Assembly (NCBI RefSeq): GCF_000686905.1 | Contig: NZ_JMLW01000021.1 | Location: 1 to 55,555, forward strand | DNA: 55,555 nt | Reading direction: 5' to 3' | Origin: Marinospirillum insulare DSM 21763 | GTDB lineage: Bacteria > Pseudomonadota > Gammaproteobacteria > Pseudomonadales > Halomonadaceae | Part shown: one piece after another, positions 8,113 through 17,004 of the stretch | Layout: the number at the start of each line of letters is the position of its first letter | Position numbering within the stretch: position 1 is the first letter of the stretch | The notes under the pieces: model-generated | Seen by the model: the letters and a program-made list of their open reading frames with translations, nothing else | What the model was told of the DNA's origin: nothing | Databases searched by the model: none | Position numbers and translations under genes: made by a program

Positions 8113-10563
8113 TTAGCGTCCTAAAGGTAGTAGTTCAGTTAAAGGGCGCTCCCCTTGCAAGGCAGCCACTTCATTTTTTGTTAGCCACTGGCTTAAGTCT
8201 TGTTTAGCCAGTTCAGCCAGCTTGGCTAATAAATGTGCCCAGCTACAGCCATTGGATAATAACAAGCCATGCACATCTAAAGTTCCACCACGGTTGATAT
8301 AGCCAAGCGCTGCTGTTTTATCCACACCCAAATCCAAGCCACGCAAATGCCCTAATAAAACTTCTGGGCGAGTATGAGTTAAAAATACTCTAGCCTGCAC
8401 ACTGCTGGGGAAAAGACTGTTACGCAACTCATCACTGGCTTGCCAAGCAGCTTCGTGTTTATCTCTAGGTGTGCGGAAGCGGCCAGGCTCTTGCAAGTAA
8501 ACCAAAGAGGCCGCAACGCCTTTTTCTGCTAAACGCTGCCAGGCTTTTAAACCCTGTTGAAGCTGATAAGCGCCCACCACCACCAACTGCAAAGTAGCTT
8601 GAGGATCACCCTCCACACAAATTGCACCATCTTTACTTAATTGAGTGGCTTGTTCAGGTGTTAAATAAGCAGGCAAACCCCGCTTAGGAACCACCAGGTT
8701 AGCAATTTGCCCTGTGTGCTGGTAAACCTCTAATAAAGCAGCGCCAGCCGAGTTAGCATCTGCAGGAAAAATCACCCTTGCCACATCGCTCATTTCACCT
8801 AGCAAAGCTTCTGCTAGGGTTGAGTCTTGGTGGGATTGCTCGTTTTTACCGTTTTCCCACAGGTGCGAACTAGAAATAATCGCTACTGAGCGCCAGCCAG
8901 GCTGCTCCCCAGCTTCTTTTTGATGCCTAGAAAAAATAATTTCTTGACGCAAAGCCCCCAGCATTTTTACTGAAAAAGCTTCATAAGAAACCGCCAAATT
9001 TAAACCACCTTTATTGGCCAAAGCAGCACTCACTACCGCTTCTTCATTGAGCGCAGTAATCACGCCACCATCTAAAGCTTCATCTTGTGAAAACTCTGGT
9101 GAAACAACCCGATGCTTTAACTTAGCCAGCGTCAAGCTCATATTATTGCTCGACATTTCATCAGGGTTACCCACTCTTACCCTGAGCTTAGGGTTCATTT
9201 TAATGAGCGCACAAAATGCCACATCAACCGATGCCATAGGTGAATGCAAGCGCCCATCCGCTGGAATCCAAGGGGCTTCTGGCATCACAGGGCTAGCCAC
9301 TTGGCGCACAGCTAAGGGATGGTCTTTTTCTTGAAGACGTTTTTGAGCAGCGTGTTGAGAAAAACTAACTACGGCTTCTTGTAAACTTTCTGGTGACTGC
9401 CATAAGCGTGCTGCACCTTCGTTAAACAAACGCAAAGACTCAGCATCGTTAGCAGGATTGCCTGGCAAGGGCGTGCCATGAGCTCGGTTAGTACCAGCAC
9501 CCGGAAAGCCGTAGCCCTTATCTGATTCGGCTACTAAATAAGGTAGGCGTGCTGGGTAAGAACGATCGCCTCGCTGTATAGCCGCTGCCTCATCTTCTAA
9601 CCACTGTTCACCTATTAAAATACCCCAAGCAAAAGCAGCTGGGTCTTGCCCATCAATAACACTCGGCTCAAAACCCTGCTGCTCTAAATGCTCGGCAAAC
9701 CAGTCTATACCACCCTGCATCATCATAGTGGTTCGTTGATCAATACGGCGACCATTAGCAATCATAATGGGCACCACCCAGCCAGTATCTTCAGCACGCC
9801 ACCACAAGGGCGACCAATCACTGCCACGCTGCTCTTCAAAAGCACCGTCAGATAAAAAAGCCACTAAACGCTCATCTTTTTCACTGGCATGCACATACTG
9901 CAAAGCGGTAAAGCCTAAATAACCACCTTCACTCACTGCACCCGCAGTATTCACATTCAAATGGCTACCTAAGGGCGAGGCAGGCTTACCTTCATTGGTT
10001 AACTCATAAGAGTAAAAATCTTGTACAAACTGATTTAATGACTGTTCAGACCAGCCGGGATACGCCGTTGCATGGCGCTCCTTTTGATTACCTAATAGCA
10101 AGTTCACACTGTCGATAGCAGAAACACAGTGCCCTTGTTCCATAATCCAAGAGCGCGTATCGCCACTCAATAAATTCGCCAGCATGTAACCCACATAAGC
10201 CGGCACCATATTTAAAGAACCACCGGTATGGCCTTGTGGGTCAGCTTTAAAATCAGCAGCAGTTAAAGGCTTACCTTGAAGATCTACCCGTTTGGCATAG
10301 GTAGAATGCACCACCAACCACATAGCCGCATTAGCTAACCTATCTGCTGCTTTTAATTTTTCTATTAAAACTGAACGATCTTGACCTTCTGCCACCAGCT
10401 TATCGAGCAACTGAGCAACTCGAACCTGAGTTAAATCTTGATGAATAATGACCCCTAAACCAGCCGCCCAAGCAGCAAACTCAGGGTCGCCGGAACGCAA
10501 TCGCTGCGCCTGATCAGACACATGACAAACATCCATCTTAGCTACAGAAAAATGAGCAGACAT
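8113..10563 (-). CDS. Phosphoketolase-like thiamine-diphosphate enzyme
   Basis: 816 aa, similar in size and block order to xylulose-5-phosphate/fructose-6-phosphate phosphoketolase. Family-like blocks: QGHTGGSLN near the N-terminus, SHLNVNTAGAVSEGG, a TPP/metal-binding LSDGAFEEQRGS segment with IANGRRI, then NPDEMSSNN, SYEAFSVKM and SSHLWENGKNEQSHQDS in the second half. These match the phosphoketolase blocks (GPDExxSN, YExF, SSHxWRQDHNGxSHQDP) but with substitutions, so it belongs to a divergent branch whose substrate is unsure. Some databases label such proteins xylulose-5-phosphate 3-epimerase. The ATG has an AAGGAG ribosome site six bases upstream. First gene of an operon with sbcB. Confidence 0.75.
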   Translation of the reverse strand: MSAHFSVAKMDVCHVSDQAQRLRSGDPEFAAWAAGLGVIIHQDLTQVRVAQLLDKLVAEGQDRSVLIEKLKAADRLANAAMWLVVHSTYAKRVDLQGKPLTAADFKADPQGHTGGSLNMVPAYVGYMLANLLSGDTRSWIMEQGHCVSAIDSVNLLLGNQKERHATAYPGWSEQSLNQFVQDFYSYELTNEGKPASPLGSHLNVNTAGAVSEGGYLGFTALQYVHASEKDERLVAFLSDGAFEEQRGSDWSPLWWRAEDTGWVVPIMIANGRRIDQRTTMMMQGGIDWFAEHLEQQGFEPSVIDGQDPAAFAWGILIGEQWLEDEAAAIQRGDRSYPARLPYLVAESDKGYGFPGAGTNRAHGTPLPGNPANDAESLRLFNEGAARLWQSPESLQEAVVSFSQHAAQKRLQEKDHPLAVRQVASPVMPEAPWIPADGRLHSPMASVDVAFCALIKMNPKLRVRVGNPDEMSSNNMSLTLAKLKHRVVSPEFSQDEALDGGVITALNEEAVVSAALANKGGLNLAVSYEAFSVKMLGALRQEIIFSRHQKEAGEQPGWRSVAIISSSHLWENGKNEQSHQDSTLAEALLGEMSDVARVIFPADANSAGAALLEVYQHTGQIANLVVPKRGLPAYLTPEQATQLSKDGAICVEGDPQATLQLVVVGAYQLQQGLKAWQRLAEKGVAASLVYLQEPGRFRTPRDKHEAAWQASDELRNSLFPSSVQARVFLTHTRPEVLLGHLRGLDLGVDKTAALGYINRGGTLDVHGLLLSNGCSWAHLLAKLAELAKQDLSQWLTKNEVAALQGERPLTELLPLGR

Positions 10564-10745
10564 AACAACTCCTTAATATACTTCAACTTATTCTGCGCTA
10601 CCCGCGACTTCATCTGCTAGAATGTACGACTTATCAAAGATTGGGGTAGTGCTTGTTTTGTTTAGTCTAAGCCTCCTGACGCAGCTTTGCACCAGACCTA
10701 CTGGTTGTTTTATATCATTTTTTTGTAGCAAGGGCCGCCACAACC

Positions 10746-13427
10746 ATGAATGCGCTGTTCATTAGAATTGCACCGTTTTTATTTAAACCATCGCTAGACC
10801 ACCAGAATCCTAAAATCCGGTTACTAGCATTAAATCGCCTAGACCTCAGTGCTGATCAACAACAGAGCACTGTGCTTAACTGGCTAAAGCAAGAAGAAGA
10901 CCAGCAATTGTTAAAGGAAGCACTCGCACGCTTTCCTAACCAGCAAAAGCTTATTGAACTGCTTAACCTTAGCCAGCCCAGCAGCCAGCTTAACCAAGCA
11001 CTTAGCCAGCACCTAGAGCTTACACTGCTAAAAGACACCCAGCTTAACAGTGAAAAGCGTCATACACTGGCGTTACAAATTACCGACCCAGCGCTTTTGT
11101 TAAAAATAATTCAACAGGCCGAAACGCAAGAACTACGCCTTGCTTTATTAGAGCGACTAGAAGCCACAGAAGAAGACTGGCTAGACCTTGCCCTAAGCAA
11201 CAGCTTAGCTAGAGTTCGCCAAGCAGCAGCTGAAAAAATAACCTCAGAAACTGCTTTAGAGCAACTTATTAAGCAAGCCCAAGGTGACAAGAGCGTAAAC
11301 CGTATTGCTAGAGAAAAGCTCAACGCCTACCGCGCAGCACAACAAGCAGAAGCTGCAGCCGCACAAGAACGCATCCAGCTATTAGAACAGCTACAAAAAC
11401 TTGTTTCAGTGGGTGATCCAACCCTATACGAAGCACGCTTCGAGCACCTAACAAACCAATGGCAAGCACTAGAACTAGCAGAAGATGCTCAACTCACCGC
11501 GCAATACGAACAGCTAAGTCAACAAGCCAAAACGTTTATAGCCAAAACTCAAGCTGAAGAAGCCCAGCGCCTAGCCAAGCAAGCTAAACAAGAACAAGCC
11601 AAACAAGAACAGAAACAACTTCTACAAACCTTGTTTGAGTTAGTAGAAGCCCTGCTTGCCCAACCCGCGCAACTAGAGCAGACCGCAACCAACCAAATAG
11701 CCGCCGCTTGGCAAGCAAGCCTAGTAGAAAACACACCCAGTAAAAGTGATCAAAAAGCCTTTGATCAGCAGCTTGCACTAGCAGAAGAACTAACCGCTTG
11801 CTCTTTGGCATGGCAAACAACCCAGCCACAACTAGCCGATTTATTAGCGGCTATGAGTGACCAGCCCAACCCAGCAGAACTAGACCAACTCAGCCAGTTA
11901 ATTGCTAGCATTAACTGGCATAAAAACCTTGCCACACCCGAACTAATGGAACAAGCCAAGCAGCGCTTAATTGCCAATAACCAAGAGCAAAAAACAGCGC
12001 GTCAGGCAGTGGAGCAAACCAAAAAACTTAACCTTAACCGACTAGAACAAAACCTTACCCAGCTAGAACAACTGGTTAGTTTAGGGCAAAGCCGTGAAGC
12101 CATCAGGCTTCATCAACAACTACAAAATGAAGTAGAGCAGCTAGCAAACAACCATCGCCTGGCCGCTGTTTACCGCAGCTTAAATGCAAAAATAGCTGAA
12201 CTTCGAGACTGGCAAGGCTATGTTGCTGCACCTAAGCGCGAAGCCCTTTGCGAACAAATGGAAGCCCTAGCAGCAGATGACGAAATGCTGCCACAAGTAA
12301 AGGCAGACAAAATTCAAGCACTTCAACAAGAATGGCGCGAGCTAGGCTCAGCCGCAGCCAATAAACCTTTGTGGGACAGATTCAAGCAAGCCGCAGATAC
12401 CGCCTACGAGCCATGTAAAGCTTGGTTTACAGCACAAAATGAAGTGCGTGAATACAACCAAAAACAAAAAGCCATTATTTGTGACGAGCTAAAACAACTA
12501 GCCTCTAACCAAGGCCACCTAGCCATGGAAGAAGAACAGCTAGATGAACTACTTAAACTGGTACATGAAGAATGGCACCGCTTTAACCCAGTTAACAGAG
12601 TTGAAGGAAAGCAACTTGCCCAACGCTTCCAACAAGCCATAGCACCTATACGTGACCAACTCTATCAATTGCGCCAGCAGCATGCAGACAACAAGCGACA
12701 GCTAGTGGAAAAGGCCAAAGAGCTACTTAATAGCGAAGACCTACAAGCTGCAACAGAAACCAGCAAACAAATTCAACAAGAATGGCGTACTCTGGGCACA
12801 GCACCGGGCAGCCTAGAACACCAGCTTTGGAAAGAGTTCCGCACCCACTGTGATGCACTCTTTAAGCAGCGTGATGAACAAAGAAAAAACCGCCTAGAAG
12901 AACGCTTACAACGCTTTGCACTAGCCCGACAACAACTAGCCGAAGCCAAAGAAGCCCTTGCTACAGGTGAAGAACAACTAGCCGCCAAGCTACTTAAACA
13001 AGCCGCTGGCCTACGCAATATTCCCAAAAAGGAACAGGAAAACTGGCAGGCTGAACTCGATAACCTAAGTGAGCAATTGCAACGTCTTGCCCAGCAAAAA
13101 GCACGTAGAGGTTTAGCTCAAAAATTAAGCAGCCTAATAGAAGCCCTACCCGAAACAGGTGAACCAGAAGACCTAAAAGCAGCTAAGCGCCTGATTGTTG
13201 AGTTAGAACTATTAACAGGTGTACCTGTAGCAGCAGAAGATCAGCAACTACGCCTTAAACTACAAATAGAACGTATGAACTCAGGGCTAGGTTCACCAAC
13301 CGAAGAAAGCACTCAGAAAGAAATTCAACAGCTATTAGAAGCTTGGAAAATAATGGGTGGCAGTAAAACCAGCCAGCTTAGCCCACGCTTAATGGCAGCC
13401 ATTGAGGCTTATCAGAACCCCAGCTAA
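10746..13427 (+). CDS. DUF349 repeat protein
   Basis: 893 aa, mostly helical and very rich in Gln, Ala, Leu and Glu. The second half carries repeated DUF349 units, seen as recurring blocks of the type QEWRELG/QEWRTLG followed by W-x-x-F(K/R). The N-terminal ~200 residues look like short HEAT-type helical pairs. Function is unknown; DUF349 proteins are soluble helical proteins of pseudomonads and relatives. It stands alone, with about 180 nt upstream shared with the divergent phosphoketolase operon and a strong hairpin terminator downstream. The Q/A/L-rich composition produces several spurious antisense reading frames, which are not genes. Confidence 0.85.
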   Translation: MNALFIRIAPFLFKPSLDHQNPKIRLLALNRLDLSADQQQSTVLNWLKQEEDQQLLKEALARFPNQQKLIELLNLSQPSSQLNQALSQHLELTLLKDTQLNSEKRHTLALQITDPALLLKIIQQAETQELRLALLERLEATEEDWLDLALSNSLARVRQAAAEKITSETALEQLIKQAQGDKSVNRIAREKLNAYRAAQQAEAAAAQERIQLLEQLQKLVSVGDPTLYEARFEHLTNQWQALELAEDAQLTAQYEQLSQQAKTFIAKTQAEEAQRLAKQAKQEQAKQEQKQLLQTLFELVEALLAQPAQLEQTATNQIAAAWQASLVENTPSKSDQKAFDQQLALAEELTACSLAWQTTQPQLADLLAAMSDQPNPAELDQLSQLIASINWHKNLATPELMEQAKQRLIANNQEQKTARQAVEQTKKLNLNRLEQNLTQLEQLVSLGQSREAIRLHQQLQNEVEQLANNHRLAAVYRSLNAKIAELRDWQGYVAAPKREALCEQMEALAADDEMLPQVKADKIQALQQEWRELGSAAANKPLWDRFKQAADTAYEPCKAWFTAQNEVREYNQKQKAIICDELKQLASNQGHLAMEEEQLDELLKLVHEEWHRFNPVNRVEGKQLAQRFQQAIAPIRDQLYQLRQQHADNKRQLVEKAKELLNSEDLQAATETSKQIQQEWRTLGTAPGSLEHQLWKEFRTHCDALFKQRDEQRKNRLEERLQRFALARQQLAEAKEALATGEEQLAAKLLKQAAGLRNIPKKEQENWQAELDNLSEQLQRLAQQKARRGLAQKLSSLIEALPETGEPEDLKAAKRLIVELELLTGVPVAAEDQQLRLKLQIERMNSGLGSPTEESTQKEIQQLLEAWKIMGGSKTSQLSPRLMAAIEAYQNPS

Positions 13428-13446
13428 GCCTTTAATTAACACCAAT

Positions 13447-13478
13447 AAAAAAGCCCAGATAAAATCTGGGCTTTTTTG
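13447..13478. terminator. Bidirectional rho-independent terminator
   Basis: Perfect stem AGCCCAGAT / ATCTGGGCT with an AAA loop, flanked by A-run and T-run, so it works on both strands. It separates the convergent DUF349 gene and phaB. Confidence 0.93.
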
Positions 13479-13497
13479 TTTCGCTCTTAAGCAAAAC

Positions 13498-14235
13498 CTA
13501 GTGCATGAACTGACCACCATTGGCAGAAATGTTCGCACCAGTAATAAAGCTAGATGCTTCATCAGCCAAAAATACCACTATACGCGCAATATCTTCAGGC
13601 TCACCAAAACGACCAACAGGAATTTGCGCACGAATACCTTCACGAATTTTTTCTTCAATTTTCATGATCATATCCGTAGCAACGTAACCAGGTGAAATAG
13701 TATTGACCGTCACACCCTTACGCGCACCTTCTTGTGCCACAGCTTTGGTAAAGCCATGAATACCCGCTTTAGCAGCAGAATAGTTGGCCTGACCAAACTG
13801 GCCCTTTTCTGCATTAATAGAAGAGATATTAATAATACGACCGTAGGCTTGAGTTAACATACCGTCAAAACAAGCTTTAGATGTATTAAACACGCTGTCT
13901 AGGTTAGTGGAGATCACATCGCGCCACTGATTAGCTTCCATACGCTTCATGGTAGCGTCACGCGTAATGCCTGCATTATTGACTAAAACAGAAACCACAC
14001 CATACTTCTCTGTGATTTCTGCATGGCTTTTTTGAACTGAGTCAAAATCACCCACATCAGCATAGCTAATGGCAATATCAAAACCTGCAGTTTTTTGTTC
14101 TTCTTGCCAAGCTTTAGCTTTTTCTTCGTTAGAATAACCGGCCACCACCTGGTAACCCGCTTTAGCTAAAGAACGACAAATTTCGGCACCAATGCCGCCC
14201 GTACCACCTGTAACCCAGGCCACACGTTTTTGCAT
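13498..14235 (-). CDS. phaB: Acetoacetyl-CoA reductase
   Basis: 245 aa, a short-chain dehydrogenase of the FabG/PhaB type. It reduces acetoacetyl-CoA to (R)-3-hydroxybutyryl-CoA with NADPH for polyhydroxyalkanoate synthesis. The cofactor motif TGGTGGIG (residues 9-16), NNAG, the catalytic serine in NISS, and the YSAAK pair (Tyr/Lys) are present. The C-terminal GGQFMH is characteristic of PhaB rather than FabG, as are AYGRIINISS and EKGQFGQ. No other pha genes are in the window. It ends at the shared bidirectional terminator. Confidence 0.92.
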   Translation of the reverse strand: MQKRVAWVTGGTGGIGAEICRSLAKAGYQVVAGYSNEEKAKAWQEEQKTAGFDIAISYADVGDFDSVQKSHAEITEKYGVVSVLVNNAGITRDATMKRMEANQWRDVISTNLDSVFNTSKACFDGMLTQAYGRIINISSINAEKGQFGQANYSAAKAGIHGFTKAVAQEGARKGVTVNTISPGYVATDMIMKIEEKIREGIRAQIPVGRFGEPEDIARIVVFLADEASSFITGANISANGGQFMH

Positions 14236-14437
14236 AGCAAACTCCCTCTGTTTAACACTAGGTCTAGAAAAAACTTCTAAACTTAGTGCCTGATATACTT
14301 ACATTAATACAGGTTTAGTATTTTTATACCTGCTCAACCGCGCAAAATAAACTGCCTTTTATTTTTATTATATTCGTTTTATCGCATCTACAAGTTACAC
14401 TGTTAGCACACTTAAGCCAAGCTTCTTTAGTATTAGG

Positions 14438-14465
14438 TTGACAGGTGAAATAAACAGGCTATACT
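14438..14465 (+). promoter_or_regulatory. Promoter of the initiator tRNA
   Basis: A perfect -35 TTGACA (14438-14443) and -10 TATACT (14460-14465) with a 16-nt spacer. The expected start site is just before the tRNA at 14479. Confidence 0.88.
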
Positions 14466-14478
14466 GTGCAAACTTTGA

Positions 14479-14555
<77 letters not shown>

Positions 14556-14564
14556 AATATTAAG

Positions 14565-14600
14565 AAGGCGAATCAATGACTTAGTTGATTCGCCTTTTTT
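14565..14600 (+). terminator. tRNA terminator
   Basis: Stem AAGGCGAATCAA / TTGATTCGCCTT around an 8-nt loop, followed by a T run; ends transcription of the tRNA. Confidence 0.9.
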
Positions 14601-14744
14601 CGTTTCAGCTCCAAAATCCTCAATGTGGCAAAATGTGACAGATTTTGTGACAAGTTTCTTAGTTGAGAGCCATTCTAAGATTTTTTTATGACCTTAAGGT
14701 TACTTGAAACTCCTGACCGTAAGTCATTCCCCCGCTCCCTGCGT

Positions 14745-14948
14745 CTAACCCTTCTTACGCTCCAGCAAGTCCCCAACCTCGCAATCAAATAGCTCGCATA
14801 GCTTATCTATAGCGTCCAAATCGATTCGCTGCGCCGTTTCTTTATACAACAGCGTAATGGTATTCCGATTCAAGCCTGTTTCTCTCGCCACATCAGCAAT
14901 TTTCATTTTGTGCTCGCCCATCAAGCGCGCAAGGTGACACTGAACCAT
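14745..14948 (-). CDS. Small Xre/Cro-type helix-turn-helix regulator
   Basis: 67 aa, nearly all a single helix-turn-helix domain of the Cro/YozG type (KIADVARETGLNRNTITLLY, then AIDKLCELFDCEVGDLLE). Such one-domain repressors usually sit at the border of mobile islands and control the excision/integration genes. It is divergent from the excisionase-like gene, and the 150-nt interval holds an ordered set of repeats (inverted copy at 14978, three direct copies at 15030, 15050 and 15070) that are good operator candidates. Start is ATG at 14948. Confidence 0.85.
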   Translation of the reverse strand: MVQCHLARLMGEHKMKIADVARETGLNRNTITLLYKETAQRIDLDAIDKLCELFDCEVGDLLERKKG

Positions 14949-14977
14949 TAAAATATCGCTCCAGATAATAAAATATC

Positions 14978-15078
14978 ATCCTGAATAGCAAAAAAAGCTT
15001 GCAAATGTCATTTTGTGAGCTAGAATGTTATTCAGGATGGCATTATGCCATTAAGGATGTTTTTCCAGCATTCAGGAT
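14978..15078. repeat. Phased 9-bp repeats between Xre and excisionase genes
   Basis: ATTCAGGAT occurs at 15030-15038 and 15070-15078, a one-base variant ATTAAGGAT at 15050-15058, and the exact inverted copy ATCCTGAAT at 14978-14986. The three direct copies are spaced exactly 20 bp, about two helical turns, so a protein binding them would sit on one DNA face. Likely binding sites for the Xre repressor or for the excisionase/integrase. Confidence 0.75.
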
Positions 15079-15101
15079 AACACCAACAAGAGGCCAAAGC
15101 G

Positions 15102-15341
15102 ATGACTACACAAAACACCTATATGACCACTGAAGAGCTATCAGAACGCATTAAGTATGACCCTAGAACCATTCGGCAACGCTTAAAGGATAGCGTGCTA
15201 ATTGAAGGTCGACATTACATACGCCCCTTTGGTGGCCGCAAGATTCTCTATATCTGGGAAGTCATTGAAGCAGACATGCTTAAGGGGCAGGAGGAAAGCT
15301 TCAGCATCCCCATGGCTAATGGAGCTGAGTGCCATGGGTAA
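15102..15341 (+). CDS. Excisionase-like small DNA-binding protein
   Basis: 79 aa, with a winged-helix/MerR-like N-terminal fold suggested by TTEELSERIKYDPRTIRQRL and a basic wing (RPFGGRKILYIW). This is the pattern of excisionase/AlpA-like proteins that direct the integrase and bend the attachment site. An AAGAGG ribosome site lies eight bases before ATG 15102. It overlaps the integrase start by eight bases (ATGGGTAA), indicating translational coupling. Assignment rests on size, motif and position. Confidence 0.7.
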   Translation: MTTQNTYMTTEELSERIKYDPRTIRQRLKDSVLIEGRHYIRPFGGRKILYIWEVIEADMLKGQEESFSIPMANGAECHG

Positions 15342-16560
15342 GGTTCGGGCGAGGCCAGAAACAGGCAACCTCTATCTGGACTTTAACTATCAGGGTGTCA
15401 GGTGTCGTGAGCAAACCGCTTTGCCGGATACGCCCAGCAACCGAAAAAAGGTAGAGGCCCTCCTGAAGCGGGTTGAAGCATCAATCGTTCTGGATCAGTT
15501 CGATTACGCAGAAATGTTTCCGGGTAGCAAAAATGCTCAGAAGTTTATGAGTGCAGATGATGCAATCGCTACTACCGCCAAAACACCTAAAGTGCAGAAA
15601 GCGCGTAGGCAATCAAGTTTGCCCACCGTTGCCCAGTTTGCTGAGCAATGGTTTCAGGAGCACAAGGTCGAGTGGCGCAATTCACATACGCGCAATGTTC
15701 GGTCACTGCTGGACAGCTCCATTATTCCTTTTTTTGGCAAGAAGGCGTTGGATCAGGTTAGCAAGGCGGACCTGCTTGCTTTCAGGACACTTGAGGCTGC
15801 CAAGAAGGGGCGTGATGGAAATGAGTCACTGAGTCCCAAGACTCTCAACAACCGCATGTCGATGATTCGAAAAATTTTCGAAGAGGCTTCTGATCGCTAT
15901 GAGTTTGATACACCCTACCGAAACATCAAACCACTGCGGCTGAGAAAAACTCACATCGAGCCTTTCTCTCTGGGAGAAGTTCATCGAATTCTGGATAACG
16001 TACGGGAGGATTTCAAAAACTATTACGCAGTGCGCTTTTTCTCGGGGATGCGAACTGGAGAAATCGATGGGCTTAAGTGGAAGTTTGTTGACTTCAAAAA
16101 TCGTGTGATTCTGGTTCGAGAGACCTTGAGTCAAGGGCAGACGGAATACACCAAAACGGATGGTTCTCAACGCGAGATTCCGATGTTTGGGCCGGTGTAT
16201 GAAGCTCTGAAGAACCAGTATCAGTCGACAGGCAAACTCAGTGAGTATGTGTTCTGTAACACCAAGGGAGAGCCACTGGATCACAACAATGTGACCAAGC
16301 GTGTCTGGTATCCGTTACTACGCTATCTAAACCTGGATAAGCGCCGCCCTTACCAAACACGGCATACCGCAGCCACCTTGCTACTGGCATCCGGTGAAAA
16401 CCCAGAGTGGGTTGCCCGTGTGCTGGGCCACACATCCACTGAAATGCTTTTTAAAGTTTACTCGCGCTACATCCCTAACCTAACTCGTATGGATGGCAGT
16501 GCTTTTGAAAACCTGGTCACGACCAGTCAAACAACACCTAAGGAGGTGAGCAATGGCTAG
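15334..16560 (+). CDS. Tyrosine recombinase (island integrase)
   Basis: 408 aa from ATG 15334, chosen because it overlaps the excisionase stop and starts at the N-terminal arm-binding domain (GKVRARPETGNLYLDF, as in Min27-type integrases). A longer upstream reading would lie inside the excisionase gene. A core-binding segment follows (~100-200), then the catalytic domain: first Arg in GMRTGE (~240), Lys in YTKTDGSQ, RHT (~342; the usual HxxR is YQTR here), LGHTS and the nucleophile Tyr in FKVYSRY (~375). It should catalyse site-specific integration and excision at the adjacent initiator tRNA. The 87-aa gene overlaps its stop by eight bases. Confidence 0.92.
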   Translation: MGKVRARPETGNLYLDFNYQGVRCREQTALPDTPSNRKKVEALLKRVEASIVLDQFDYAEMFPGSKNAQKFMSADDAIATTAKTPKVQKARRQSSLPTVAQFAEQWFQEHKVEWRNSHTRNVRSLLDSSIIPFFGKKALDQVSKADLLAFRTLEAAKKGRDGNESLSPKTLNNRMSMIRKIFEEASDRYEFDTPYRNIKPLRLRKTHIEPFSLGEVHRILDNVREDFKNYYAVRFFSGMRTGEIDGLKWKFVDFKNRVILVRETLSQGQTEYTKTDGSQREIPMFGPVYEALKNQYQSTGKLSEYVFCNTKGEPLDHNNVTKRVWYPLLRYLNLDKRRPYQTRHTAATLLLASGENPEWVARVLGHTSTEMLFKVYSRYIPNLTRMDGSAFENLVTTSQTTPKEVSNG

Positions 16561-16816
16561 ATCAATGGTTTGGGTAACCCCCACCGCAAAAGAAATGGCT
16601 TATGAACTCATTATGGAGCTGCGCATTAAGCAGGGTCGTGGACTGTCCATCTTTTTGGGATGTCCGATTTCTTACGACAACTACTCAGCTATTCAGCAAT
16701 GGGTTCAACGTCTTATGACCGAAACTCAGATGGCCAGGAAGAAACTGACAGAAACAGAAATTCGGAGCCGGTTTTTGGACAGGATTCCACTGCACTTACA
16801 GGGGGTGATTGACTAA
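16553..16816 (+). CDS. Small hypothetical protein downstream of integrase
   Basis: 87 aa, not recognised. It overlaps the integrase stop codon by eight bases (ATGGCTAG), with GGAGG just upstream inside the integrase gene, so it is almost certainly translated from the same mRNA. Soluble, mixed charge, with no signal peptide and no clear motif; a central GRGLSIFLGCPISYDNYS stretch might be a small beta element. A strong hairpin follows at 16849, closing the excisionase-integrase-87aa operon. Possibly an accessory factor of integration. Confidence 0.6.
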   Translation: MARSMVWVTPTAKEMAYELIMELRIKQGRGLSIFLGCPISYDNYSAIQQWVQRLMTETQMARKKLTETEIRSRFLDRIPLHLQGVID

Positions 16817-16848
16817 CTGGTAAAGTTTTCGAAACCACATTAAGACTG

Positions 16849-16881
16849 CAAAAGAGCCATCTGACAGGAGTGGCTCTTTTG
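16849..16881 (+). terminator. Terminator of the integrase operon
   Basis: 11-bp perfect stem CAAAAGAGCCA / TGGCTCTTTTG with an 11-nt loop, extended by AACCACA/TGTGGTT outside. It also rules out the earliest in-frame ATG of the next gene (16870), which would lie inside the hairpin. Confidence 0.8.
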
Positions 16882-17004
16882 TGGTTTTCAGATTCCATAT
16901 CTAGAACCTATAAAACCGCCCACTCAATCGCCTCTTGCCCTTCATGGTTGCCACGATTTGGTGTAAGTTATCCAAAACGAATCGGATATAGGAAGCCACA
17001 GCAC

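Noticed and set aside
11549-13027. Several Ser/Cys-rich minus-strand frames within the DUF349 gene
   Set aside because: Composition is simply the reverse complement of Gln/Ala/Leu/Glu-rich coding sequence; no start sites.
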